From Opitutia bacterium UBA5964 (GTDB taxonomy: Bacteria > Verrucomicrobiota > Verrucomicrobiia > Opitutales > Coraliomargaritaceae): a stretch of 12,334 nucleotides of DNA. The notes below the pieces were generated by a model. The model worked only from the letters and a program-made list of their open reading frames with translations. It was not told where the DNA came from and made no database searches. Shown here piece after piece: positions 1-6,509 of this stretch (positions are counted from its first letter, which is position 1; every line of letters starts with the position of its first letter). The position numbers and the translations under genes are program-made. Location of the stretch: positions 3,556-15,889 of the forward strand of contig DJBY01000040.1 of assembly GCA_002430605.1 (NCBI GenBank), read 5' to 3'.

Positions 1-171
1 GCGAGTCGCCCACACTCCTTTCGGTTGAGTGCCGCGGACGCGCCTGCGCTACCTCAAATTGCCTCTGCCTTTTCCACGATTCATAGCTCGTCATTTGCTG
101 CGGAGTCGGCAGAGTGGCGTCATTCAATGGTTCCGCAGAGATGATTTCGCGGGACGACAGCAGACAAAACG
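1..171 (+). other. Upstream leader of the DEAD-box helicase, no gene seen
   Basis: I see no convincing reading frame here; the segment may include the promoter and 5' leader of the helicase gene. Two 7-bp inverted repeats interleave: CTCTGCC (63-69) can pair with GGCAGAG (108-114), and CTGCGGA (98-104) with TCCGCAG (132-138). The two hairpins therefore exclude each other or form a pseudoknot. Repeats this short are expected by chance in a segment of this size, so a regulatory role is speculative. No clear Shine-Dalgarno precedes the ATG at 172. Confidence 0.3.
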
Positions 172-1287
172 ATGAGCACAGCATTTACAAAACTCGGCAT
201 TCCTGACGACCTCAATCAAGGGATCGAAGCACTCGGCATTCTTGAGCCGACTCCTATTCAAGCGCAAGCGATTCCCTTTCTAATGCAAGACGGCGGCGAT
301 CTCATCGCCCAAGCACAGACCGGCACCGGTAAGACGGCCGCCTTTGGCCTGCCGCTGCTTACCAAGATCGACCCGAGCTTTAAGGAGATCCAGGCGCTGA
401 TCATCGCGCCGACGCGTGAGCTCGCGCAGCAGATCGGCAAGCAACTGTTCCGCTACACGAAATTTTCCGCTAAAATCTTTATCGAAGTCCTCGCGGGTGG
501 TGACAAAATCGACCTACAGGTTAAAAAATTGCAACGTCCCACACACATTGTCGTGGCCACCCCAGGCCGCTTCATGGATTTGCTCAAGCTCAAGGCGATT
601 CGTTTACAGTCGGTCCGTCATCTGGTGTTGGACGAAGCGGACGAGATGCTGAGCATGGGCTTTCAATCCGAGCTGGAGGAGATCTTCAAGCAGACCAAAG
701 ACCGTAAGAGCACTTGGCTGTTTTCCGCGACCTTCCAGGATCGTATCAGGAGCTTGGTCGAGCAGCACATGTCTGCCAAGGCGCACATGATCAAGGTCGA
801 TAGCAAGCACGTGGTGAATCAGAATATTGATCACCAGTTCGCGATTTGCTCGCGTGAGGATAAGACCGATTTTATTTATAAGTATTTGATCGCGCATGGC
901 GAAGAGCGCGGTCTGATCTTTTGCCGTACGCGCGCGGGAGCCGTCTCGCTGGGGCAAGACCTGACCAAGCTCGGCCTCGCAGTCGGTGTTTTGCAGGGCG
1001 ACCTCAGTCAGAAGGATCGCGATAAGGTGATGCGCTCCTTCAAAAATGAGCGCACACAGTTTCTGCTGGCGACTGATGTTGCCGCCCGCGGGATTGATGT
1101 CGAAGGCCTTTCCTTTGTCATCCAGCACCAGTTGCCGGATGCGATGCAGTATTACACGCACCGCAGCGGTCGCACCGCACGTGCGGGTAAGACGGGCGTG
1201 TCCATCACATTGATCGAGCCAAAGGAGCGCCGTAAAATCACCCAGTTAGAAAAAGAACTCGGGTTGAATTTCTCGATGGTTGAGTAG
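172..1287 (+). CDS. Compact DEAD-box ATP-dependent RNA helicase
   Basis: ATP-dependent RNA unwinding in the cytoplasm, in ribosome assembly or mRNA turnover (known family role). All core motifs are visible in the 371 residues: Q motif with Phe5 and Gln30, Walker A AQTGTGKT (48-55), PTRELA (80-85), GG (109-110), TPGR (130-133), Walker B DEAD (154-157), SAT (185-187), ARGID (305-309) and HRSGRTARAG (330-339). The protein ends about 30 residues after the last motif. It thus lacks the basic C-terminal RNA-binding tail of DeaD, CshA or RhlE-type enzymes and is essentially the two RecA domains alone. The ATG at 172 lies just before the Q-motif region, so it is the likely start. The methyltransferase gene follows closely on the same strand. 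Which helicase subfamily it belongs to cannot be decided from motifs. Confidence 0.96.
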   Translation: MSTAFTKLGIPDDLNQGIEALGILEPTPIQAQAIPFLMQDGGDLIAQAQTGTGKTAAFGLPLLTKIDPSFKEIQALIIAPTRELAQQIGKQLFRYTKFSAKIFIEVLAGGDKIDLQVKKLQRPTHIVVATPGRFMDLLKLKAIRLQSVRHLVLDEADEMLSMGFQSELEEIFKQTKDRKSTWLFSATFQDRIRSLVEQHMSAKAHMIKVDSKHVVNQNIDHQFAICSREDKTDFIYKYLIAHGEERGLIFCRTRAGAVSLGQDLTKLGLAVGVLQGDLSQKDRDKVMRSFKNERTQFLLATDVAARGIDVEGLSFVIQHQLPDAMQYYTHRSGRTARAGKTGVSITLIEPKERRKITQLEKELGLNFSMVE

Positions 1288-1316
1288 TGCTGCAGGGTGC
1301 GGCACGACAATATGTG

Positions 1317-1940
1317 ATGAGCACTGAACTTTGGCAAGATGCCCAGATTGGTCAGGAGCACTACACCTTGATGAACTTAGAGCATCCGCATGCAGAGGCG
1401 CGGGTGCGTTCCGATATGGACGCCGGGGTGGCGGTCTACTATGATCGGCGCTGGTCGATTACCAAAGTGCTGGCCGCCTGGTTGCTCGAGAATGTGGCGG
1501 TATTTCGCGGCAAACGCGTGCTCGTGCTGGGGGCGGGCATCGGTGTCGAGACACTGGTACTGGCACGCCATGGCGAGCATGTGTGGGTGAACGATCTCGC
1601 TCCGGCGGCGTTGGAGCTCTGCGTCGAACAACTTAAGCAAAACGGGCTGCACAATTATACCCAGTTGCTTGGGCGCTATGAGGCACTTGAGTTGCCCGAA
1701 GTGGACTTAGTCGTGGCAGGTTTTCTGATCTATAACAAAGACACGCTTGCCGCGATGCGTACCTTCCTCGCACACCATCATGGCGATGTGCTACTGGTCA
1801 ATGAACGCTTAAAGGCGTTTCGAAGTTTTTTGAAAACTGCGCCGCATGACGTGCTCTTTGATCTCGATGATGGCTCGGTCGGGATCTTGATCCAAGGTGA
1901 GTCGAACGTGCGTTGTCGGATTGGTTCGCTGGCCAAGTGA
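1317..1940 (+). CDS. Class I SAM-dependent methyltransferase (METTL21/Nnt1-like)
   Basis: Predicted cytoplasmic Rossmann-fold methyltransferase of 207 residues. Motif I, VLVLGAGIGVE, lies about residues 68-78 and binds SAM. Motif II acidic residue is in VNDLAP (about 91-96), followed by a helix ending in KQNG and the motif IV strand VDLVVAGFLIYN. This order (glycine loop, ND acidic, DLVVA.. plus aromatic/Asn) resembles the COG3897/Methyltransf_16 group, which methylates protein lysines or small amines; the substrate is not readable. I chose ATG 1317 because the sequence from there looks family-like. An in-frame GTG at 1287 overlaps the helicase TAG by one base and would add 10 residues. Neither start has a clear Shine-Dalgarno. 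Same-strand position 29 bases after the helicase suggests co-transcription. Confidence 0.85.
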   Translation: MSTELWQDAQIGQEHYTLMNLEHPHAEARVRSDMDAGVAVYYDRRWSITKVLAAWLLENVAVFRGKRVLVLGAGIGVETLVLARHGEHVWVNDLAPAALELCVEQLKQNGLHNYTQLLGRYEALELPEVDLVVAGFLIYNKDTLAAMRTFLAHHHGDVLLVNERLKAFRSFLKTAPHDVLFDLDDGSVGILIQGESNVRCRIGSLAK

Positions 1941-1941
1941 T

Positions 1942-1957
1942 GCGATGATCGCTTTTT
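1942..1957 (+). terminator. Weak intrinsic terminator after the methyltransferase
   Basis: Two bases after the TGA stop, GCGA (1942-1945) and TCGC (1949-1952) flank a 3-base loop and are followed by five T (1953-1957). The 4-bp stem is short, so activity is uncertain. Its place between the convergent methyltransferase and DUF1059 genes fits a terminator acting on the + strand. Confidence 0.35.
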
Positions 1958-1963
1958 CTAAGT

Positions 1964-2203
1964 TCACGGATTCTCGGGCAGGGCCTCAAACTCCTGTTTG
2001 CGCTGTTCCATCCAAGCGTTCATTGCTTGCGGAGAGTGCATCAGTTGCATGATTTGAGCCATGCTTTCAAGGTGGGCGGCGTCCTGTTGCTGGAACATTT
2101 CCATGCCGTGCTTTTTGCTCAATTCCGTGAGCTCTTCAAATGTATTGGCATGGAAAGCTTCGTCGCACGCGCCACCGAGTTGTTTACAGGTCATTATTTT
2201 CAT
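1964..2203 (-). CDS. DUF1059 domain small protein
   Basis: A 79-residue protein matching the DUF1059 pattern: an N-terminal TCKQLGGACDEAFHA segment with Cys6, Cys13 and His18, then FEELTELSKKHGMEMF (about 22-37). The C-terminal half (about 42-74) is a predicted helix rich in Met and Gln. The paired Cys and His residues suggest a small metal- or redox-sensitive site, but the family has no established function. No signal peptide or membrane segment is seen. The start could be the ATG at 2203 or the Met at codon 4 (2194); neither has a strong ribosome binding site. It is the last gene of a minus-strand run, 104 bases after the F-domain gene. Confidence 0.85.
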   Translation of the reverse strand: MKIMTCKQLGGACDEAFHANTFEELTELSKKHGMEMFQQQDAAHLESMAQIMQLMHSPQAMNAWMEQRKQEFEALPENP

Positions 2204-2307
2204 AATTTAATTCTGATCTTTATTTTAGGTGATTGGTTCATGTATTAAGGCGTTGTTTTTGCTGAATGGTACGGGTGCTTGCCGCGAGGACTTCTGGGAA
2301 ACTAATT

Positions 2308-3273
2308 CTACTGCGCCAAGTCGTTGAGCAGATCCAAGTAGCTACCATAGACTTGGAAGATGGTGAAGACGATGAAGGCGGCGACCAATGCAAACAGGAG
2401 CGTCGGGTAAACAATCGAGGCGTAAGTCATGGCGTGGTTCGCCTGCGTTTGGTATTGCTGACCGGTCTTGAGCATCATCTCGTCGAGCTTGCCGCTTTGG
2501 GTGCCGGCGGCGTAGAACGCCACGAAGTCGGGGGGAAAGACTTTGTGCGCTTTGAGTTGCGTGGCGGGGTCTTCACCAGCGGCGAAGGTGGGCTCCATCG
2601 CTCGGTAGGCGCGGCTGATCTTTGAGTCGTGCGCGATGCGAGCGGAGCCTTGCCAAGCAGTGTGCATGGGCACGCCGGCATTGATGAAGGTGCCGAGCGC
2701 GTAGGAAAAGTCGGCGAGTGCCTGTGCTTGACTGTAGCCCCGAAGTAGCGGGATGCAGCGTAGGATGCGAGCGAGTAGCGGGTTGTTAGTTTTGACGAGA
2801 AATAGGGTCAGTGCGCCGAGTGCCCACACTGGCCCGATCAGTAGCGTGCTTTGTAGGAGGTGCAGTGGGGCGTCCCATTCGAATCCATTCTCGTAGTCGA
2901 TCATGCGAACAATCGGCAGAATCAAAGCCGCGAGGTGGTAGACGCCGAGCGGGTAAAGTAGCCCGAGGATGACTTTGAGTTGAGTGGCACCAATGCGCTC
3001 GTGCCGATCGGAGAGGTTGCGTAAGGTTTGCGGTAGGCGGCCGGTCTCCATCGCAGTGCAGATGAAAACGCGGTCTGCTTTCGGCAACCAGGCCGGTGCG
3101 GCGGCCATCACTGCTTCGATGGGGGTGCCGCCTTCGATCAATGCCCCCATGCGGACTCGGTCTTGACTCGGTGGGCCTGCACAGACGGTGAATGCTTCGG
3201 CAAGTCGTGTGCCGGAATCGAGATGCTCCGCGAGCTGTCGATACCAATTAGAGAGAACTTTATGCGAAGCCAT
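2308..3273 (-). CDS. Type II secretion F-domain (GspF/PilC-like) membrane protein
   Basis: Inner-membrane platform protein of the GspF/PilC family, which in type II secretion and type IV pili couples the cytoplasmic ATPase to pilin assembly. Two T2SF repeats are visible. Repeat 1 (about 8-122) has the signature CTAMETGRLPQTL; repeat 2 (about 186-308) has LGTFINAGVPMHTAW and AGTQSGKLDEMM. Membrane helices lie at about 98-121, 139-161 and 284-308, the usual arrangement. At 321 residues it is shorter than the roughly 400 of typical GspF/PilC; the missing part is the N-terminal cytoplasmic extension. No ATPase, pseudopilin or secretin gene is in the window, so its partner must lie elsewhere. Only 63 bases separate it from the AT-hook-like gene upstream, suggesting one transcript. 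Confidence 0.88.
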   Translation of the reverse strand: MASHKVLSNWYRQLAEHLDSGTRLAEAFTVCAGPPSQDRVRMGALIEGGTPIEAVMAAAPAWLPKADRVFICTAMETGRLPQTLRNLSDRHERIGATQLKVILGLLYPLGVYHLAALILPIVRMIDYENGFEWDAPLHLLQSTLLIGPVWALGALTLFLVKTNNPLLARILRCIPLLRGYSQAQALADFSYALGTFINAGVPMHTAWQGSARIAHDSKISRAYRAMEPTFAAGEDPATQLKAHKVFPPDFVAFYAAGTQSGKLDEMMLKTGQQYQTQANHAMTYASIVYPTLLFALVAAFIVFTIFQVYGSYLDLLNDLAQ

Positions 3274-3336
3274 AGAGAGGGGAAAGAGGCCTGAGGAGGG
3301 ATAAAAAGAGGGTAAGTCGACTTGCGGGGTAGAGGG

Positions 3337-3846
3337 CTACTTAGTTTGTTCGCGTTCGAGCTGTTCGAGGCGGGCTAGCTTTGCTTTGACTCGTTGCCGG
3401 TAGCGGTGTTGGCGTTCGGCGTTGTTTTTTAATTTGTGGGCGGCGCTTTTTTTCGGCCGACCGCGACGTAGTTGGATGACATTCTCGGGGATTGTGAAGA
3501 GGTTGCGTTGTCGGAATGCGTCTGGTGTTTGGCTGAGGTCAATTGCATCATCGATACAGGCGCTATCGGCAATCCGATTCGATTGCGTCACCCAGTTGGG
3601 TGCCGTAGTTTTACTGAGCTGACAAATCCAGGCCACATATGCGGCGAGGTAGGCATCGCAGTAGCCATGATCCTTGAGGCGTGAACGCAGTAGTGGCGGT
3701 GCATCTTGAATCCGTTGTCGCAGCTCGCGCGCAGAGGATACGTGTCTCAACTCACTTTGCCATTGCTGAAAGCTGGATTGAAAATCGCCCGCCTCATGGA
3801 TATTGAAGGTAACTTCGGCGGCAGTTTTGGGTGGTGAGAGTGACAT
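3337..3846 (-). CDS. Unknown protein with AT-hook-like RRGRPKK and basic coiled-coil tail
   Basis: I do not recognise this 169-residue protein with confidence. The N-terminal part (about 15-115) looks soluble and helical, with aromatic YLAAYVAWICQL at 66-77. A segment PDAFRQRNLFTI (108-119) recalls a 'P-x-x-FR-x-RN-(L/I)F' motif I associate with small antitoxin-like proteins; this is from memory and weak. Residues 127-133, RRGRPKK, have the GRP core of an AT-hook for minor-groove DNA binding. Residues 134-169 are Lys/Arg-rich then heptad-like with Leu159, Leu163 and flanking Glu/Gln/Lys, like a basic region plus short coiled coil. A DNA- or RNA-binding role is inferred. A perfect TATAAT lies 30 bases upstream of the ATG. 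No obvious toxin partner neighbours it; the next gene is the F-domain protein. Confidence 0.7.
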   Translation of the reverse strand: MSLSPPKTAAEVTFNIHEAGDFQSSFQQWQSELRHVSSARELRQRIQDAPPLLRSRLKDHGYCDAYLAAYVAWICQLSKTTAPNWVTQSNRIADSACIDDAIDLSQTPDAFRQRNLFTIPENVIQLRRGRPKKSAAHKLKNNAERQHRYRQRVKAKLARLEQLEREQTK

Positions 3847-3875
3847 GCTCAGAGTGTTATTTACAATTTTCCTTT

Positions 3876-3881
3876 ATTATA
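3876..3881 (-). promoter_or_regulatory. Candidate -10 box for the AT-hook-like gene
   Basis: On the minus strand this reads TATAAT, 30 bases upstream of the ATG at 3846, in an AT-rich stretch (about 3851-3912) that stands out from its GC-richer surroundings. The expected -35 position carries only T-rich sequence (TATTTT), not TTGACA. The spacing would give a leader of roughly 20-25 bases. Confidence 0.35.
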
Positions 3882-4056
3882 TATTGCTACGTAACGGAAA
3901 AATAAAGAATAAAGTGTGATCCAACCGTTGGGAGTCGTTTTTGCGGCAGCGACCGAAGGGCTGAGTGGGGCATCGGGGCAAACGGTAGGCACAACTGAAT
4001 GTTGCGGATACAGTCAGGATCTGGGTGCTGTGGCTTATACAGTCGCCATTGAAAAA
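3882..4056. other. Intergenic stretch between the AT-hook-like gene and engB
   Basis: No gene is supported here. The octamer ATACAGTC occurs twice in direct orientation (4008-4015 and 4037-4044), and CCAACCGTTGG (3921-3931) is a short palindrome. A small hairpin CCATT-GAAA-AATGG (4046-4059) abuts the REP-like unit at 4057. None of these is strong on its own. Confidence 0.3.
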
Positions 4057-4080
4057 TGGAGGGACACCGTCCTCGGTGCC
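4057..4080 (+). repeat. Single REP-like palindrome (copy C), downstream of engB
   Basis: The unit starts TGGAG and continues as a hairpin with GGACACCG and CGGTGCC arms (7 bp with one bulged A) around a TCCT loop. It has the same architecture as the arms at 5938-6017 and 9067-9187 but a different stem sequence. It lies 29 bases beyond the engB stop codon, a typical REP position in a 3' untranslated region. No inverted partner is visible nearby, so this is a solo unit. Confidence 0.6.
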
Positions 4081-4109
4081 TTCTGTCGCTGAATCTGTGC
4101 CGCGACGCC

Positions 4110-4760
4110 TTAGCGCTTCTTTTTCATCCAGCCCAAAGAGATGGTTTTCTGATTCTTCAGCTTGGTTTTCTTCGGCAGCATAGTCTCAATGAATTGGAGA
4201 AGCTCATTGCGACCGGCACGAGTCTTGGCCGAGCAGCTAAAGGCTTTGATGGCCTGAATGCCCCATTCGTCTAATTTCTGCAGAAATTGTTTTGCGTGGT
4301 TTTCCACAGTGGCGTCGGAGCTCTTGTCTGACTTGGTGAAGACAATCGATACGGGCAACTTGCAGGCTTCTAGCCACTCGATAAAGGCGAGGTCGCCTTC
4401 GACTGGTTCGATTCGCGAATCGACCAGAGCAAAGACATGCTTGAGGTTTTCGCGGCCGGTGAGATAGCCGCTGACATTGATGTTGAAGTCGTTCTGCTTC
4501 GCCTTGGAAAGTCGTGCATAACCGTAGCCGGGTAGATCGACGAGGGTCCAGGTCTTATTAATATCGAAGAAATTGATGAGCTGCGTCTTGCCTGGCACGC
4601 TGGATGTTTTCGCGAGCTCTTTCTTGCCAGTGAGCATGTTGATCAACGAGGATTTGCCGACATTGGAGCGACCGACAAATGCGAATTCGGACTGCCAAGA
4701 CGGCGGGCAGGCTTCGAGGTCGAGTGCACTGGTGCGGAATGTTGCGGTTTCAATCTTCAT
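4110..4760 (-). CDS. engB: Ribosome biogenesis GTP-binding protein EngB (YsxC/YihA)
   Basis: GTPase needed for late assembly of the large ribosomal subunit (known for the family). The G motifs are in order: G1 GRSNVGKSS (30-38), G2 Thr in PGKTQ (56-60), G3 DLPG followed by YGYA (75-82), G4 TKSD (142-145) and G5 SAK (177-179). The FVGRSNVGKSSLIN context and DLPGYGYA are diagnostic for EngB rather than Era or Der. The 216-residue length is normal, with a Lys-rich C-terminal tail ending MKKKR that may contact rRNA. The ATG at 4760 places the usual 20-odd residues before the P-loop. It stands alone on the minus strand, divergent from the transporter. Confidence 0.97.
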   Translation of the reverse strand: MKIETATFRTSALDLEACPPSWQSEFAFVGRSNVGKSSLINMLTGKKELAKTSSVPGKTQLINFFDINKTWTLVDLPGYGYARLSKAKQNDFNINVSGYLTGRENLKHVFALVDSRIEPVEGDLAFIEWLEACKLPVSIVFTKSDKSSDATVENHAKQFLQKLDEWGIQAIKAFSCSAKTRAGRNELLQFIETMLPKKTKLKNQKTISLGWMKKKR

Positions 4761-4808
4761 GAGTGCCGAGGGAATTAGAGGTAAATTTACGGGAATGCAA
4801 AATATAAA

Positions 4809-4881
4809 GGAGGGGTTGGACGTCCTCTGTGTTGTCCGTAGTTTGGACAGCGCCTGACGAGGCCGAGCTCGCCCGCCCTAG
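4809..4881. repeat. Decayed REP-like inverted pair (copy D)
   Basis: The left part begins GGAGGG (4809-4814), and its interior, GGACGTCCTCTGTG then TTGTCCGTAG, is a diverged version of the left arm at 9073-9096. The right part (4855-4881) matches the right arm at 9161-9187 at 21 of 27 positions by eye, sharing GACGAGGC, GAGCTCG and the terminal AG. The two arms no longer pair well with each other. The element sits between the divergent engB and transporter genes, where it may separate or carry promoter elements. Confidence 0.55.
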
Positions 4882-4938
4882 TTATTTTTTCTCGCTTCAA
4901 CTTTTCTCAGTTTCGTGCATGCTAACTTAATCTCGATA

Positions 4939-5913
4939 ATGAAGACTCTACTCCGAAAACATGCATTCACACTGTGGCTGGTTGCCGCCGTGCTGCTCGC
5001 GGTCTATTTCCCCGAGCCCGCCTCGAAGGGCGGTTTTCTGCGTGCGCAGTGGACCACGCAGTTGGGCGTGGCCGTGATTTTTTTCTTACAAGGCATGTCG
5101 CTGCCGACGCGTTCGTTGGCCGCAGGGTATAAACCGAAACGGTTGCATCTGTTCGTCTTGTCGTGGAATTACCTATGGTTTCCCGTGGTGACGGGCTTGC
5201 TGCTGATCCCGCTGTCTGGGCTGTTGACACCGGAGTTGTGTGTCGGTTTCTGGCTGTTGGCGATTTTACCGACGACGGTCGCCTCGGCGATCGCATTCAC
5301 CTCGCTATCGGGCGGCGATACCAGCAATGCCATTTTTTCGACGATCTTTTCCAACCTATTGGCGGTGTTGGTGGTGCCGACGATTGCGGTGGCTTATTTA
5401 GCTAGTGAGACCGCGATTGAGATCTCATTGGCTGGGATTTTTGTGGGCTTGGCTCGGTTGTTGGTGTTGCCGTTGATCCTAGGACAGGTGCTGCGGCAGT
5501 TTGCGCGGGCGCTTGCGAGACGCATTGCTGGAGTGACTAAATTGGTCAGCAGTGGCATCATCGTATTTATTGTGCATGCTGCGTTTGCGCAGAGTATCAG
5601 TTTGGGACTGTTGAATAAGCTGTCATTGGCACTTTGCCTCGGAGTGGCCGTCGGCATCGTGTCTGTCTTACTGGTGACGAGTGTATTGATCTGGTGGAGT
5701 GGATCTTGGTTGCGGCTGCAGCGTGCGCAGCGAATTGCAGCGTTCTTTTGTGCGAGTCAGAAGTCGTTGGCCTCGGGACTGCCGTTGGCCTCGTCGATAT
5801 TGCTGGCAGCTCCGGGTGTGGTGGATCCTGCGATGGTATTGATCCCGTTGATCTGCTTTCACCCCTTGCAGTTGGCGTTCGCCGGTCTGCTGACGGGACG
5901 ATTGGTGCAGTAG
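4939..5913 (+). CDS. Bile acid:sodium symporter-like transporter (SLC10A7/SBF-like)
   Basis: Integral membrane protein of the BASS superfamily, SBF-like branch related to eukaryotic SLC10A7. The hydrophobicity pattern gives about ten membrane helices in 324 residues, the usual size. Two diagnostic segments are visible: LPTTVASAIAFTSLSGGDTS followed by ..FSNLLAVLVVP in the first half, matching the unwound crossover helix of the transport core, and FFCASQKSLASGLPLA in the second half. The family's substrate is unsettled, so no cargo is assigned. I chose ATG 4939; the in-frame GTG at 4915 would add eight residues without a membrane segment, and neither has a good Shine-Dalgarno. It is a single-gene unit bounded by repeat copies D and A and ended by the bidirectional terminator. 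Confidence 0.9.
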   Translation: MKTLLRKHAFTLWLVAAVLLAVYFPEPASKGGFLRAQWTTQLGVAVIFFLQGMSLPTRSLAAGYKPKRLHLFVLSWNYLWFPVVTGLLLIPLSGLLTPELCVGFWLLAILPTTVASAIAFTSLSGGDTSNAIFSTIFSNLLAVLVVPTIAVAYLASETAIEISLAGIFVGLARLLVLPLILGQVLRQFARALARRIAGVTKLVSSGIIVFIVHAAFAQSISLGLLNKLSLALCLGVAVGIVSVLLVTSVLIWWSGSWLRLQRAQRIAAFFCASQKSLASGLPLASSILLAAPGVVDPAMVLIPLICFHPLQLAFAGLLTGRLVQ

Positions 5914-5937
5914 CGTGCTGGAATTTTGCTGACTAGC

Positions 5938-6017
5938 TGGAGGGCAATGCTCTGTCATTGCCTCACGTTAGATTCGTTGATTTAGCTATCGTGGCAACGA
6001 CGGAGCGTTGCCCTCCA
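5938..6017. repeat. REP-like inverted pair with compensatory arms (copy A)
   Basis: Two 25-base arms face each other (5938-5962 and 5993-6017) and match at 22 of 25 positions when one is reversed. Each arm is TGGAG plus a 7-bp hairpin with a 6-base loop. The left arm has stem GGCAATG/CATTGCC and loop CTCTGT; the right arm (read on the minus strand) has stem GGCAACG/CGTTGCC and loop CTCCGT. Two of the three differences form one compensatory T-A/C-G pair; the third is in the loop. The pair lies between the transporter stop and its terminator, a typical position for a bacterial interspersed mosaic element. Confidence 0.82.
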
Positions 6018-6028
6018 ATATAGACACA

Positions 6029-6061
6029 AAAAAGGCCGCTCGTGAATCGAGCGACCTTTTT
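6029..6061. terminator. Bidirectional intrinsic terminator
   Basis: CGCTCG (6037-6042) pairs with CGAGCG (6048-6053) around a TGAAT loop. One C/A mismatch follows, then GG/CC and an A-run (6029-6033) facing a T-run (6057-6061). Both strands therefore show a stable stem followed by U residues. It lies between the convergent transporter (+) and DUF3127 (-) genes and should stop transcription from both. Confidence 0.88.
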
Positions 6062-6081
6062 AAAAAATGACACTGGAGCGT

Positions 6082-6426
6082 TTAGAAAGGGGGCTCTTCG
6101 TCGAGGACTTCGTCGGCTGGATCGAAGGGCGCCGATTTGCTGCTGGGGGCTGCGCCACCTGCTGCGAGGCTTTCGATCTTCCACGCTGCGAGGTTGACAT
6201 AATATTTGCCGTTATATTCGTTGCCGCGCAGGTCGAAAGTGACTTTGACTTTTTCGCCAACGCTGAGATTGTTGACCAGTTCGACCTTATCTTTAACGCA
6301 CTCGAACTTAATGTCCTGTGGGTATTTGTCAGCTTCGTCAGTAACAACGAATTCGCGCTTATTAAAGCCGCTGGCAAAGGTTTGTTCCTCGAGAATTACT
6401 TTTACGGTTCCAGATAGTTCGTGCAT
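6082..6426 (-). CDS. DUF3127 OB-fold protein with SSB-like acidic C-terminus
   Basis: A 114-residue protein matching DUF3127. The beta-rich core (1-87) runs from HELSGTVKVILEEQTF through KREFVVTDEADKYPQDIKFEC (24-43, split by turns) and VGEKVKVTFDLRGNEY to GKYYVNLAAWKI (73-84). The GxV...W pattern with 'NG.YY.nL.AW.I' is typical of this OB-like family. After a flexible Gly/Ala/Ser/Pro linker (about 88-104) it ends DEVLDEEPPF. An acidic stretch ending Pro-Phe resembles the C-terminal tip by which bacterial SSB recruits repair and replication proteins. Single-strand nucleic-acid binding is inferred, not shown. The stop is 21 bases from the bidirectional terminator. The start is the ATG at 6426; only a close TAAGG precedes it. 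Confidence 0.85.
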   Translation of the reverse strand: MHELSGTVKVILEEQTFASGFNKREFVVTDEADKYPQDIKFECVKDKVELVNNLSVGEKVKVTFDLRGNEYNGKYYVNLAAWKIESLAAGGAAPSSKSAPFDPADEVLDEEPPF

Positions 6427-6509
6427 GCCTTAGATCAAACCGACCCGCGCGGCAGAAGCAAAACTTTTTCGCACGAAATGTTAGGTTTTACTCGATTGGC
6501 TGAACCGTC

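Noticed and set aside
604..1161. Open frame of 185 codons on the minus strand within the helicase gene
   Set aside because: It lies wholly inside the helicase, whose complete set of family motifs shows the + frame is coding; the antisense protein has no recognisable domain.
1287..1316. GTG start for the methyltransferase overlapping the helicase stop codon
   Set aside because: The extra 10 residues show no family resemblance and there is no ribosome binding site; ATG 1317 is preferred, although coupling through the overlap cannot be excluded.
2266..2625. 119-codon + strand frame opposite the F-domain gene
   Set aside because: It is antisense to a gene with clear T2SF repeats and has no domain signature.
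3918..3931. Minus-strand sequence near GGTTGGATCAC resembling a 16S rRNA 3' end
   Set aside because: Only about 11 bases agree, the anti-Shine-Dalgarno is absent and no flanking rRNA sequence exists; treated as coincidence.
4573..4857. 94-codon + strand frame upstream of the transporter
   Set aside because: It is antisense to engB over most of its length and its end runs into the decayed repeat; no domain or start signal supports it.
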